From Prolixibacteraceae bacterium (GTDB taxonomy: Bacteria; Bacteroidota; Bacteroidia; Bacteroidales; Prolixibacteraceae), in NCBI GenBank assembly GCA_007116765.1, contig SKHV01000250.1, positions 1-26,677 on the forward strand: 26,677 bases of DNA, read 5' to 3'. The position numbers and the translations under genes were made by a program. Below, piece by piece: positions 8,088 through 16,972 of this stretch. The notes beneath the pieces are model-generated. The model searched no databases, was not told the DNA's origin, and worked only from the letters and a program-made list of their open reading frames with translations. Within the stretch, counting starts at the first letter, position 1. Each line of letters starts with the position of its first letter.

Positions 8088-8114
8088 TAAATAAATCTAT
8101 TTTAAAACTGTGTG

Positions 8115-8122
8115 CAAAGCTA
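8115..8122 (-). promoter_or_regulatory. -7 element of the flavoprotein gene
   Basis: Reads TAGCTTTG on the minus strand, 28 bases before the ATG at 8087. The rest of 8123-8340 is AT-rich and I see nothing else in it; an 8-bp palindrome TGCCGGCA at 8294-8301 has no loop. Confidence 0.4.
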
Positions 8123-8340
8123 AAACATTAAATAGTTTATGTGCTTATTCAGCATGTTAAAATCATGTAAATAAAAATAGATTGATGTTTTAATAAGTAG
8201 ATATAGTGAAAGTTAAGCTGTATATGCCGAAAGGGATAGTATTCAATAGCACGATGTATTTTTGAACATTTTACTCTATGCTACCATTTTTCATGCCGGC
8301 ACTTTTTTTATATGTGTATATGGTCAAAACAAAAATTGCA

Positions 8341-9000
8341 TTATTGATTTTGTTTAATTGCATTATAAAGATACTGATTTATTGGTTTTAGCAATTTGAA
8401 GTCTTTTACAATGCTTTCTATAATTTCAGCACTTAGTAGTTCTTCGTCTGAGATATATTTAACTGGAGTAAACGACTTGTATCGTAACAAATTTATGTGT
8501 TCAAATTCTGAAGGAAAACCTTTTGGTGCAGTTTTTAGTTTTTCATCGTCAATCAATTCGAAATTAAGTTCGAATTTTGACTCATTTATGATATCAATCA
8601 ATTCGTCGGCATAGTGAAATATTTCTGTTCTTATTGCTTTCAAATTTTGAGGTGAAGGTTTGTAAATGCCACCACTCACAAACGATTGCCCGGGCTGTAT
8701 GTGTATATAATAGCCTGGGTTTCCGGCATTGCGCCCTTGGTAAGCAATAAAAGCTCCAAAATAGTTTTTGTATGGTCTTTTATCTAACGAGAATCTTAAA
8801 TCGCGATAAATACGAACGGTACACTTTTGGGATTCAAGAAATGGAATTTCTTTATCGAATGAGCGTATTTCATTTATCAATACACCGGTAACATGAAGAA
8901 AAAAATCATGCGCTTTTGTGTGTCGCTTGCGATTCTCGTTAAACCATTCGCGATTATTATTGGCTTCAATATCCAATAAAAAACTCAATATTTCTTTCAT
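8341..9000 (-). CDS. DUF2461 domain protein
   Basis: A 219-residue soluble protein of the DUF2461 (TIGR02453) family. The family pattern is clear: NNNREWFNENRKRH near residues 14-27, VRIYRDLRFSLDKRPYKNYF in the middle, then GYYIHIQPGQSFVSGGIYKP. The function of the family is not known; no signal peptide or membrane segment is seen. It starts 6 bp after the elbB stop, so the two genes form a tight operon read from the promoter upstream of elbB. No terminator is visible after it. Confidence 0.9.
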   Translation of the reverse strand: MKEILSFLLDIEANNNREWFNENRKRHTKAHDFFLHVTGVLINEIRSFDKEIPFLESQKCTVRIYRDLRFSLDKRPYKNYFGAFIAYQGRNAGNPGYYIHIQPGQSFVSGGIYKPSPQNLKAIRTEIFHYADELIDIINESKFELNFELIDDEKLKTAPKGFPSEFEHINLLRYKSFTPVKYISDEELLSAEIIESIVKDFKLLKPINQYLYNAIKQNQ

Positions 9001-9006
9001 TTCCCA

Positions 9007-9660
9007 CTACATAAGCTTGTAAAGAGCATCGATAACGTTTTGAGCCCCCTTTGCTACTATACTTATGGATGAGTCGAGCATGTAGCATGGCGAAGAAACA
9101 ATTTTATTTTTTGAGTCTACAACAATATCATCGGCTTCGGTTGTTTGGTGTTTGGCGCCCATACTTTCAATGGCATCGGCTGTTCCTTTGTCGCTTCCAA
9201 TAGTTAAAGTGGCGTTTTTTACCACTTTGGCAATAAGTGCAGGAGTAATGCACAGTGCACCAATTGGAAGTCCGGCTTTTACTGCATTTTTAATGGCGCT
9301 TTCAACTACGGGGTTTACCAAACAATCGGGGCCGTCAATGGCAAATGTACACAGGTTCTTAGCCGCACCAAATCCACCCGGGAAAACAATTGCATCATAA
9401 CCGTCGGGGTTAAAATCTTTCAACTTTTTAATCTTTCCACGTGCTATTCTGGCTGCTTCAATAAACACATTGCGTGTTTCGTTCATTTCTTCTCCATTAA
9501 CATGGTTAATTACATGGTACTGATTAATGTCAGGAGCATAACACTGATAGGTACTACCTGTGTTTTCAATTGCTAAAAGCGTGGCAACCGATTCGTGAAT
9601 TTCAGCACCGTCGAAAACGCCGCATCCGGCTAATACCACAGCAAATTTTTTATTTTTCAT
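9007..9660 (-). CDS. elbB: ElbB-type glyoxalase (DJ-1/PfpI superfamily)
   Basis: A 217-residue protein of the ElbB branch of the DJ-1/PfpI superfamily. It starts KKFAVVLAGCGVFDGAEIHE as ElbB does; Glu22 and the nucleophile Cys137 in IGALCITPA match the catalytic pair, and IVFPGGFGAAKNLC (91-104) is the family's glycine-rich turn. E. coli ElbB has weak glyoxalase III activity and an unclear link to isoprenoid synthesis, so a glyoxal-detoxifying or deglycase role is possible. It is the first gene of a two-gene operon with the DUF2461 gene, with a -7 element at 9705-9712. Confidence 0.92.
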   Translation of the reverse strand: MKNKKFAVVLAGCGVFDGAEIHESVATLLAIENTGSTYQCYAPDINQYHVINHVNGEEMNETRNVFIEAARIARGKIKKLKDFNPDGYDAIVFPGGFGAAKNLCTFAIDGPDCLVNPVVESAIKNAVKAGLPIGALCITPALIAKVVKNATLTIGSDKGTADAIESMGAKHQTTEADDIVVDSKNKIVSSPCYMLDSSISIVAKGAQNVIDALYKLM

Positions 9661-9704
9661 CGTAATTCAAGTTTAAAAGTTAAATGGAGCTAATTTTTTT
9701 ATTT

Positions 9705-9712
9705 CAAAACTA
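9705..9712 (-). promoter_or_regulatory. -7 element of the elbB-DUF2461 operon
   Basis: Reads TAGTTTTG on the minus strand, 45 bases before the elbB ATG. A TTG at 9735-9733 on the same strand is a possible -33 element at 20 bp spacing. Confidence 0.45.
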
Positions 9713-9820
9713 AACAAAAAATTTCCGAAGTGCAATTAATTATAATAATAGTGTATCTGAAATATGAGAATTTATTCGGAAATTATAATTCACTATTGGT
9801 TTATAATGAATTGGTAACCC

Positions 9821-9852
9821 TTGCTGATTTCAGAAAAAAAAGAATATATTTG
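9821..9852 (+). promoter_or_regulatory. Promoter of secDF
   Basis: TTG at 9821-9823 and TATATTTG at 9845-9852, 21 bp apart, fit the Bacteroidota promoter consensus. The transcript would start near 9859, giving a leader of about 40 bases before the ATG at 9900. Confidence 0.5.
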
Positions 9853-9899
9853 CCGTTCAGTAAAAAAGCATATAAAAAGAATCAAAAAATTTTAAAAAA

Positions 9900-12800
9900 A
9901 TGCAAAATAAAGGTGCTATAAGGCTATTTGCAATATTACTGGCCTTAGTATGTTTATATCAATTGTCATTCACGTATTTTGCAAACCGTGTTGAAAAACA
10001 GGCTGAAAGATACGGCGCTACGTTTGCTGTTGGTATTGACGATTTGAGAACAAAAGACAGTATTCAGGAAGTTCATAAAACGCTTTATCTTGATTCAATC
10101 TCAAGCGAAGTAGTGTATAACTTTCTTGGTATTCGTAAGTATACCTATCGCGATGTACAAGCTCGCGAAATAAACCTGGGTCTCGACCTTAGGGGCGGTA
10201 TGAACGTAACTTTGGAAGTTTCGGTTTATGATTTAGTGAAGGCAATGTCGAATTACAGCGACGATTCCACATTGAATGCCGCACTTGATTTAGCCCGTCA
10301 ATATCAGCTCACAAGTCAGGATGATTTTGTAACTCTGTTTGGACGCGCATTTCAGGAAATTGATCCTAATGCCCGACTTGCAGCAAGTTTCAGCACTCCC
10401 GAGTTAAGAGAAAGAATTAACTTCAACTCGACCAATGCACAGGTACTTGAGGTAATCAGAGAAGAGGCCGATGCCTCTATTGATAATACCTTTAATATAT
10501 TACGTTCGCGTATCGACCGCTTTGGTGTGGCTCAACCTAATATTCAGAAATTGGCTCAACGTGGTCGTATTTTGGTTGAATTACCCGGAGTAAAAGATAA
10601 AGACCGTGTGCGTAATCTCCTCCAAGGGACTGCTGCTTTAGAGTTCTGGGAAACTTATGAAAATGCTGAAGTATATCCATATTTATTGGAGATAAACGAT
10701 TTCATAAAAGAAAGAGAACAGGTAAATAATACAGAGACGGCTCAAAATGGGGAAGCCGCAGAAGTTGATGGAGAAGAAACTGACGAAGAATTGTCGTTAC
10801 TTGACGAGCTAGGTGCAGCCGATGGCGATATTGACGCGTTAAGCGAAACTGCCGACATGGCTGCCGATTTTCCTTTGTTTGCTACCCTAACCCCTAATGT
10901 GAACAATCAAGGTCAACTTTTTCAGGGACCGGTTGTGGGTTTTGCTCACTACCGCGATACCGCTAAAGTAAACAACTACCTTAATATGCCTCGCGTGCGT
11001 TCTTCAATCTTACCACGCGATATGATTTTCCGCTGGCAAATGAAACCTTTCGATGAAGCTGAAAACTTTTATCAGCTAGTAGCACTTAAGGTAACTACCC
11101 GCGACGGACAAGCACCGCTCGATGGAGGAGCAGTGACCGATGCCCGTCAGGAATTTGGACAAATGAGAGCTTCGGCCGAGGTGACCATGAATATGAATGC
11201 CGAAGGTGCAAGAGTATGGGCGCGTATGACCAAAGAAAACATTGGCCGCTCAATTGCAATTGTACTCGACGACTATGTGGTTTCTTACCCTACTGTACAA
11301 TCTGAAATTACAGGCGGAAGATCAAACATAACCGGAAACTTCACCGTAGAAGAAGCCTTAGACCTTGCCAACATGCTTAAATCAGGTAAAATGCCTGCAC
11401 GTGTGAATATTGTTGAAGAATACGTGGTTGGACCATCGCTTGGTGAAGAATCAATAAAAGCCGGTTTATGGTCTTTTGTAATTGCATTCATTATTGTACT
11501 GGGCTACATGTTAATGTTTTACAGTTACCATGCAGGTGCTGTTGCAAACATTGCTCTGGTTGCTAACCTTTTCTTTGTAATAGGTGTGCTGGCCTCGTTT
11601 GGAGCTGTGCTTACCCTTCCCGGTATTGCAGGTATTGTGCTTACCATTGGTATGGCAGTAGATGCTAACGTGCTTATTTATGAACGTATTCAGGAAGAAA
11701 TAAGAGGAGGTAAAGGCCTCAAATTAGCAATATCCGATGGTTATAAAAATGCCTTATCTGCAATTCTCGATGGCCAGCTTACTACTATGTTAACCGGTTT
11801 GGTTTTATTCTTCTTTGGATCGGGCCCGATTAAAGGTTTTGCAACTACTCTTATTATTGGTATTGCAACTTCTTTGTTCAGTGCAATTTTCCTTACCCGT
11901 TTAATATTCGAAAACTTCTTGGGTAAAGACAAAAAAATCAAATTCACATCGAAAGTTACTAGCGAATGGTTCCAGAATACTAAAATCAAGTTCCTCGAGA
12001 AACGTAAGGTTTCATATATAGTATCAGGTATATTGATTGTAGTTTCGCTGGTTTCAATTTCAACTAAAGGTTTACAGTACGGTATCGACTTTAAAGGAGG
12101 ACGTACTTATGTAGTAAACTTTGATGAAGAAGTACAGGTAGCCGAAGTGGCAAGCAACCTTGCAGTTGTATTTGACGGTGCCCCCGAGGTGAAAACCTTC
12201 GGTGCGAGCAGTCAGGTGAGAATTACTACAAGCTTTATGATTGACAATAACGAAGAGAATATCGACAGTCATGTAGAAGATTTATTATACCAAGGATTAC
12301 AGTCAATGTTGCCCGGCGATGTGAGCAAATTAGTTTTTGTGGAAGAGTATATTCAAAGTTCAACCAAAGTTGGCCCTACAATTTCTTCTGACATCAGACG
12401 TAGTGCATTTATTTCAATTACTCTTGCACTACTGGTTATTTTCATGTACATCTTAATAAGGTTCCGCACATGGCAATATGGTTTGGGTGCGGTTGCAGCA
12501 GTTGTACACGATGCAATTATAGTGCTTGGTATTTTCTCAATCGCAAGTAACTTGCTGCCTTTCTCGCTTGAAATTGATCAGGCTTTCATTGCCGCAATTC
12601 TTACTGTATTGGGTTACTCAATAAACGATACCGTGGTTGTGTTTGACCGTATTCGTGAGTTTATTGGCCTTTATCCAAAACGTTCAAGCGAAGTGAACAC
12701 CGATAATGCACTGAACAGTACACTGCGTCGTACATTCAGTACTTCATTATCAACCTTTATCGTGTTGTTGTCGATATTTATTTTTGGTGGTGAAACAATT

Positions 12801-12929
12801 CGTGGATTTACCTTTGCACTGCTTGTAGGTGTAGTAGTTGGTACTTATTCATCGTTGTTTATTGCTTCGCCAATAGCATTCGATACGCGCAGAAAACTTA
12901 AAAAATTAGCCGCGAAAGTAGCGAGATAA
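9900..12929 (+). CDS. secDF: Protein translocase SecDF fusion
   Basis: A 1009-residue fusion of SecD and SecF, the RND-type factor that uses the proton gradient to pull secreted proteins through SecYEG. A first membrane segment (about 7-27) is followed by the SecD motif GLDLRGGM (94-101), the large P1 periplasmic domain, and a membrane block with GIAGIVLTIGMAVDANVLIYERI carrying the conserved Asp/Arg-type transport residues. The SecF half starts near 660; its motif GIDFKGGRTYVV is near 728, followed by a second membrane block with YSINDTVVVFDRIRE. The P1 region contains an acidic, low-complexity insert at about 275-315. The gene has a promoter upstream and a strong terminator after it, so it is probably monocistronic. 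Confidence 0.98.
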   Translation: MQNKGAIRLFAILLALVCLYQLSFTYFANRVEKQAERYGATFAVGIDDLRTKDSIQEVHKTLYLDSISSEVVYNFLGIRKYTYRDVQAREINLGLDLRGGMNVTLEVSVYDLVKAMSNYSDDSTLNAALDLARQYQLTSQDDFVTLFGRAFQEIDPNARLAASFSTPELRERINFNSTNAQVLEVIREEADASIDNTFNILRSRIDRFGVAQPNIQKLAQRGRILVELPGVKDKDRVRNLLQGTAALEFWETYENAEVYPYLLEINDFIKEREQVNNTETAQNGEAAEVDGEETDEELSLLDELGAADGDIDALSETADMAADFPLFATLTPNVNNQGQLFQGPVVGFAHYRDTAKVNNYLNMPRVRSSILPRDMIFRWQMKPFDEAENFYQLVALKVTTRDGQAPLDGGAVTDARQEFGQMRASAEVTMNMNAEGARVWARMTKENIGRSIAIVLDDYVVSYPTVQSEITGGRSNITGNFTVEEALDLANMLKSGKMPARVNIVEEYVVGPSLGEESIKAGLWSFVIAFIIVLGYMLMFYSYHAGAVANIALVANLFFVIGVLASFGAVLTLPGIAGIVLTIGMAVDANVLIYERIQEEIRGGKGLKLAISDGYKNALSAILDGQLTTMLTGLVLFFFGSGPIKGFATTLIIGIATSLFSAIFLTRLIFENFLGKDKKIKFTSKVTSEWFQNTKIKFLEKRKVSYIVSGILIVVSLVSISTKGLQYGIDFKGGRTYVVNFDEEVQVAEVASNLAVVFDGAPEVKTFGASSQVRITTSFMIDNNEENIDSHVEDLLYQGLQSMLPGDVSKLVFVEEYIQSSTKVGPTISSDIRRSAFISITLALLVIFMYILIRFRTWQYGLGAVAAVVHDAIIVLGIFSIASNLLPFSLEIDQAFIAAILTVLGYSINDTVVVFDRIREFIGLYPKRSSEVNTDNALNSTLRRTFSTSLSTFIVLLSIFIFGGETIRGFTFALLVGVVVGTYSSLFIASPIAFDTRRKLKKLAAKVAR

Positions 12930-12954
12930 TATTTTGCTGAAAATGAAAAGCATC

Positions 12955-12987
12955 AAAGCCCTGCCCTTTATACGGGCAGGGCTTTTT
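12955..12987 (+). terminator. Intrinsic terminator of secDF
   Basis: AAAGCCCTGCCC (12955-12966) pairs perfectly with GGGCAGGGCTTT (12974-12985) around a 7-base loop and continues into T residues. It begins 26 bp after the secDF stop. This is the strongest hairpin in the window. Confidence 0.9.
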
Positions 12988-13033
12988 GTGTGTGATTATT
13001 GTGGAATAGAAGTTATTTGCTAAATTGTTATGT

Positions 13034-13843
13034 ATGGAAATTGAAGGCAATTTACTTAAAATGAGGACTGAGTTTTCTTCTCCTGTTAATTATTATCTCA
13101 GAGCAGGCGAAAACGAAGTGCTATTGAATAGGCTGTTAAATACTGAAATTCGTTTAGAGTTTAGTGGTATGATCAATTGTGTAAAATGCGGCACGAGAAC
13201 TAAAAAGTCGTACAATCAGGGTTTTTGTTTCCAATGCATGCAAACTGCTCCCGAGTCCGATCCCTGTATCATTCACCCCGAAAAATCGATGGCTCAGTTT
13301 GGAATTGCGCGTGACATGGATTGGGCTGTTCTGCACGATTTAATTCCGCACGTGGTGTACTTGTCGTTAACCAGCGGTTTAAAGGTAGGTGTTACCCGCC
13401 ATAATCAAATTCCGGTACGATGGATAGACCAGGGGGCTATAAAGGCCATAAAGCTCGCACAAACGCCAAACAGGCATATTGCCGGAGTAATTGAGAAGTT
13501 CCTGAGGCAATTTGTGGCCGACAAAACTAACTGGAAGCAAATGCTCCTAAACCCGTTCGATGCATCAACAAACCTAGTGGATGAAAAACAGCGAATCGTG
13601 CAGTTACTACATCAGGAATTGAAGCAGTATGTGATGCCCGATGATACTGTTCAGGAAATCATATATCCTGGAGAGTTCGATTTTCAAACTCTTGATGCAC
13701 TAACATTTGATAAACAGAAACTGATTGAAGGAAAGCTGATAGCCATAAAAGGACAGTACTTAATTTTTAGTAACAATACTTGCATTAATATACGAAAACA
13801 CACTGCATATTATGTTAATGTTTGCTACGATAAAAATATATGA
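13034..13843 (+). CDS. DUF2797 domain protein
   Basis: A 269-residue protein of the DUF2797 family. ATG at 13034 is preferred to the in-frame TTG at 13025. The N-terminal part contains a probable zinc site made of two CX2C pairs (CVKCG and CFQCM), about 20 residues apart. The middle has HVVYLSLTSGLKVGVTRHNQ and VRWIDQGA, the best conserved stretch of the family. The rest is mixed alpha/beta with no signal peptide or membrane segment, so it is cytoplasmic. Function is unknown; a nucleic-acid role is suggested only by the zinc-ribbon-like Cys pairs. It stands between the secDF terminator and the aminotransferase promoter, and may be monocistronic. Confidence 0.85.
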   Translation: MEIEGNLLKMRTEFSSPVNYYLRAGENEVLLNRLLNTEIRLEFSGMINCVKCGTRTKKSYNQGFCFQCMQTAPESDPCIIHPEKSMAQFGIARDMDWAVLHDLIPHVVYLSLTSGLKVGVTRHNQIPVRWIDQGAIKAIKLAQTPNRHIAGVIEKFLRQFVADKTNWKQMLLNPFDASTNLVDEKQRIVQLLHQELKQYVMPDDTVQEIIYPGEFDFQTLDALTFDKQKLIEGKLIAIKGQYLIFSNNTCINIRKHTAYYVNVCYDKNI

Positions 13844-13875
13844 TAGTTTTCATCAACTATTTGGGGTACTTTTTT

Positions 13876-13883
13876 TACTTTTG
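13876..13883 (+). promoter_or_regulatory. -7 element of the branched-chain aminotransferase gene
   Basis: TACTTTTG matches TAnnTTTG. A transcript starting near 13890 leaves about 17 bases before ATG 13907 but only about 8 before the upstream in-frame ATG 13898, which favours 13907 as the start. Confidence 0.4.
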
Positions 13884-13906
13884 ATAAAAATAAATAAATG
13901 ATCACC

Positions 13907-14920
13907 ATGGAAAATCTTGACTGGAAAAATCTGGGATTTGGATATCGCGATACCAACTACAATGTTCGTTGCTATTATAGAAACGGAAAGTGGGGAGAAC
14001 TGGAAGTATCTGATTCAAATCAAATATCAATACATATGGCCGCAACTTGTCTTCACTATGGGCAGGAAGCTTTCGAAGGATTGAAAGCATACAGGGGCAA
14101 AGACAATAAAATTAGGGTATTTCGAATTGAAGACAATGCAAAGCGCATGCAAAACTCATCGAAAGGTATTTTAATGGCCGAAATGCCTGTTGATTTATTT
14201 AAGGAAGCCGTTTTTAAAGCTATTAAAATGAATAGTGAATTTGTGCCACCTTATGGAAGTGGGGCTTCACTGTATATACGTCCGGTGCTAATCGGAACAG
14301 GACCTCAGATTGGTGTTCGACCGGCCGATGAGTACCTTTTTGTTGTGTTTGTTATGCCCGTAGGGCCTTATTTCAAGGAGGGCTTTAAACCTACCGATTA
14401 TGTAATTTATCGCGAATACGACAGGGCAGCACCTTTGGGAACCGGTCATATAAAAGTAGGCGGAAATTATGCGGCCAGTTTAAAAGCCGGAATTCGTGCT
14501 CATTCCGAAGGTTACTCAGCTGTATTGTATCTCGATGCCCGTGAGAAAAAATACCTTGATGAATGTGGCCCGGCCAATTTTTTCGGAATAAAAGGAAATT
14601 CATACATCACGCCTAAATCGGAATCAATTTTGCCTTCAATTACCAATAAAAGCCTCAGACAATTGGCTGAAGATTTTGGTATGAACGTGGAAGAGCGTAA
14701 AGTTCCGGTAGAAGAACTTGCCGAGTTTACCGAAGCAGGAGCATGTGGTACTGCAGCAGTAGTTTCGCCTGTACGAAGCATTTACGATGCCGATAAAGAT
14801 ATTCGTTATACTTATGGCGACGAGCCCGGAGAAACAAGTAAAAAATTATACCAGAGATTAATCGATATTCAATATGGTTGCGAACCCGACCCTCACAACT
14901 GGGTTACCATAGTTGAATAG
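13907..14920 (+). CDS. ilvE: Branched-chain amino acid aminotransferase
   Basis: A 337-residue fold-type IV PLP enzyme of the BCAT family that interconverts Leu, Ile and Val with their 2-oxo acids, using glutamate/2-oxoglutarate. The start MENLDWKNLGFGY matches the family's N-terminus; an in-frame ATG at 13898 would add three residues. Visible marks: HYGQEAFEGLKAY (50-62), the PLP Lys183 in GTGHIKVGGNYAA, and LDECGPANFFGIKG with EAGACGTAAVVSPV further on, both contacting substrate and cofactor. No other branched-chain pathway gene is adjacent. A terminator follows 14 bp after the stop and a -7 element precedes it, so it is monocistronic. Confidence 0.96.
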   Translation: MENLDWKNLGFGYRDTNYNVRCYYRNGKWGELEVSDSNQISIHMAATCLHYGQEAFEGLKAYRGKDNKIRVFRIEDNAKRMQNSSKGILMAEMPVDLFKEAVFKAIKMNSEFVPPYGSGASLYIRPVLIGTGPQIGVRPADEYLFVVFVMPVGPYFKEGFKPTDYVIYREYDRAAPLGTGHIKVGGNYAASLKAGIRAHSEGYSAVLYLDAREKKYLDECGPANFFGIKGNSYITPKSESILPSITNKSLRQLAEDFGMNVEERKVPVEELAEFTEAGACGTAAVVSPVRSIYDADKDIRYTYGDEPGETSKKLYQRLIDIQYGCEPDPHNWVTIVE

Positions 14921-14934
14921 AAAAAAGAATACTT

Positions 14935-14961
14935 AAAGCTGTCTGAAAAGACAGCTTTTTT
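14935..14961. terminator. Intrinsic terminator between convergent genes
   Basis: AAAGCTGTCT (14935-14944) pairs perfectly with AGACAGCTTT (14949-14958) around GAAA, followed by T residues. It ends the aminotransferase transcript. It also lies directly after the stop of the convergent gene at 14963, with A/T-rich flanks on both sides, so it may work in both directions. Confidence 0.85.
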
Positions 14962-14962
14962 G

Positions 14963-16117
14963 CTATTGTTCAAAACTTAGCCAGAAGTCAGGATCCGACA
15001 TTAAATTCTCGTAATATTGCCTACTGGTCATGAGAACAGGCTCATCGGTTTCGGTTCCTAGGTATAACAACGATGCAAGTGTTCTTACCCTTTCACCTTT
15101 TTCGGTGGTGTAGTTTTTATCCACTATAAACTTATCGGGCATAAAACCTTCGTCAGTATTCTTGTAGGTGGTGGTATAATGTAAATTCACGTTGGTATGG
15201 GCTTTTTCGGCCTGTACTGCAATATCGGGGTTTATAGGACTAAGCATTTCCGAATGAATTTGTGTTTCGGCTTTTAAAAGAACCTTGTGTGTTTTTGATA
15301 TATATAGCCTTCCCTGATACGAAGTTACATAATAATTACCTGTACGGCTCGCGTTTGGATTTGAGTGTCTGAAAGCGATAACCCAAACTGAATCACCGTT
15401 CAACTCTTCTGCGCGGTGCATGTCTAAATCGTATTCGCTAAGATAAACCGTATCACTTACATTGAATGGCTCACGCAACAAGTCAAGAGTTAAGAGTTCA
15501 TCCATCGAGGTGGTGCCTTGTTTTAAGTTTTCCACATCAAAGTTGCGCTTAACCTTATCAAAACGATAGTTGCGGGCTTTAAAAGCATCTCTTTTATTTC
15601 CATATCCCGTAGCATCAGAAATAGTAACGAGGGCTTCCCGTTTGTTTTCAGCTACTTGGTCAATGAATTTTTCGCTACTGTAAATTGCACTAGCCGAAAA
15701 TGCTTGTGCTATGAATAGTTCTGATACGGCACGGGAAGCATCGCGCACTATGCGGTACATTACCCTCGATTTGGTGCTCACTTCTATGTCTTCAATTCCG
15801 TAGGTAAGCGATTCCAGCTCAACTTCAACAGAAGCTTTGCCGGTAAGGCTAGCTATTGGCAGTGAGCGATTTTGGTAACCTATGGCCGAGAAATATATAT
15901 TTTTATCTGTAAGGTTTGCCGGAATAGTTAAGGTAAATTCTCCTAATGCGTTACTGGAGGTTCCGCTTAGTGTACCTTCAATCCCAATATTTACAAACAT
16001 CAAGCGCTCGCCGGTTTGTTTGTCGCTTACTGTTCCTGAAATTGAGAACGGAGGATTGGCGTTCGAAACTGAAACGGAAAGCAGGAAAATGACTACAAAT
16101 TGGAATAATCTATACAT
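14963..16117 (-). CDS. Secreted protein with CarboxypepD_reg-like N-terminal domain
   Basis: A 384-residue protein with a Sec signal peptide (about 1-20, ending SVSNA). Residues about 24-110 match the carboxypeptidase-regulatory-like beta-sandwich (PF13715), with ISGTVSDKQTGERLMFVNIGI and LGEFTLTIPA and a following IYFSAIGYQNRSLPI. This domain is the usual N-terminal part of SusC-type TonB-dependent receptors, but no plug or barrel follows; the remaining 270 residues are a mixed beta-rich domain I recognise only as common in Bacteroidota proteins of this layout. It is probably periplasmic or at the outer membrane. Its -7 element at 16135-16142 is divergent from that of the coiled-coil lipoprotein. 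Substrate or partner unknown. Confidence 0.8.
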   Translation of the reverse strand: MYRLFQFVVIFLLSVSVSNANPPFSISGTVSDKQTGERLMFVNIGIEGTLSGTSSNALGEFTLTIPANLTDKNIYFSAIGYQNRSLPIASLTGKASVEVELESLTYGIEDIEVSTKSRVMYRIVRDASRAVSELFIAQAFSASAIYSSEKFIDQVAENKREALVTISDATGYGNKRDAFKARNYRFDKVKRNFDVENLKQGTTSMDELLTLDLLREPFNVSDTVYLSEYDLDMHRAEELNGDSVWVIAFRHSNPNASRTGNYYVTSYQGRLYISKTHKVLLKAETQIHSEMLSPINPDIAVQAEKAHTNVNLHYTTTYKNTDEGFMPDKFIVDKNYTTEKGERVRTLASLLYLGTETDEPVLMTSRQYYENLMSDPDFWLSFEQ

Positions 16118-16134
16118 AGCATTTCTTTTTTATT

Positions 16135-16142
16135 CAAAATTA
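16135..16142 (-). promoter_or_regulatory. -7 element of the CarboxypepD_reg-like gene
   Basis: Reads TAATTTTG on the minus strand, 17 bases before the ATG at 16117. It is back to back with the + strand element at 16190-16197, so the 124-bp intergenic region holds two divergent promoters. Confidence 0.4.
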
Positions 16143-16189
16143 AATACAATTTTTCACTTTAATAACGTTTCAATAGCAGTACTTTATTT

Positions 16190-16197
16190 TAAATTTG
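16190..16197 (+). promoter_or_regulatory. -7 element of the coiled-coil lipoprotein gene
   Basis: TAAATTTG matches TAnnTTTG, 44 bases before the ATG at 16242. No clear -33 element is seen. Confidence 0.4.
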
Positions 16198-16241
16198 TGA
16201 TAATTTATTGAATTAGTTTTCAAATAATAAAAATAAATACC

Positions 16242-16889
16242 ATGAAATTAATTGTCCGCATAACAAAATCTCTAATTATTATCATGGCTGTTTTGATGTT
16301 TCAGGGATGTGTGGCCAAGAAAAAATTCGTGGCTATGGAAGATTCACGAAACCGTGCCGAAGACAGGGTAATTGAACTGACCAATAAGGTTGAACTGATA
16401 GAAAATGAGTTTGAAGGATACAAAAACGATTTTCATTTCAATAACGCTCAAAAAAACTTGCAAATCGATTCGCTGAGTAAAGGAATTATGTATTTAGAAA
16501 ACAACCTGATGAGTAAGGACGAGAGTCTCGACGATCAGCTAATGGCGTTTCAGGTTGAAAAGCGACGTTTAAACCAAATGCTTGTGGTTAAGGACAGAGA
16601 GCTTAACGACGTTAAGCGAAAACTAAGCACCGCTGAAACACGTGTGGCCGATTTGCAAAGCGAAATTCAAAGTCGGCAAGCACAGTTACGAAATGCTTCC
16701 GCCGAGCAAAATGCGTTGCAATCGCAAGTAAATCAGAAAGAACGTGAGGTTGAAAAACTGAAAACAGACTACAACAACCTTGTTTCGGAGATTAACACAT
16801 TGCGTCATCATGTAGCCGAGAAAGACGATAAAATTGAAGTACTTCAGAATCAGGTTAAGCTTTTGCGTTCGCAATTGGGTATTGATTAG
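16242..16889 (+). CDS. Coiled-coil lipoprotein
   Basis: A 215-residue protein with a lipoprotein signal ending MFQGC (Cys23). From about residue 28 to the end it is nearly all charged heptad-like sequence (for example DRVIELTNKVELIENEF, EREVEKLKTDYNNLVSEI, DDKIEVLQNQVKLLRSQL), predicting a long coiled coil. The start of the mature part, CVAKKKFVAMEDSRNRAEDR, is like that of Bacteroidota lipoproteins in which such a coil leads to a C-terminal OmpA peptidoglycan-binding domain, but here the protein stops after the coil. It may be a periplasmic spacer or tether. The beta-helix gene follows 83 bp downstream on the same strand without a visible terminator, so the two may be cotranscribed. Confidence 0.8.
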   Translation: MKLIVRITKSLIIIMAVLMFQGCVAKKKFVAMEDSRNRAEDRVIELTNKVELIENEFEGYKNDFHFNNAQKNLQIDSLSKGIMYLENNLMSKDESLDDQLMAFQVEKRRLNQMLVVKDRELNDVKRKLSTAETRVADLQSEIQSRQAQLRNASAEQNALQSQVNQKEREVEKLKTDYNNLVSEINTLRHHVAEKDDKIEVLQNQVKLLRSQLGID

Positions 16890-16972
16890 TTGAATTATTA
16901 AAAGTTTTCTTTCCCTTCCGAAAATTTCATATTTTTAGTGATTATTTTCAAACCCAACTCTTAAACCCTGCT

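Noticed and set aside
8294..8301. Palindrome TGCCGGCA followed by a T-run
   Set aside because: It has no loop and cannot form a hairpin; an 8-bp palindrome alone is not evidence of a site.
9730..9921. A 63-codon + strand frame just before secDF
   Set aside because: It contains the secDF promoter and overlaps the secDF start; its Lys/Ile-rich translation reflects AT-rich leader sequence.
13898..13906. Upstream ATG as the start of the aminotransferase
   Set aside because: The protein's conserved N-terminus begins at the ATG at 13907, and the -7 element leaves too short a leader for 13898; the difference is only three residues.
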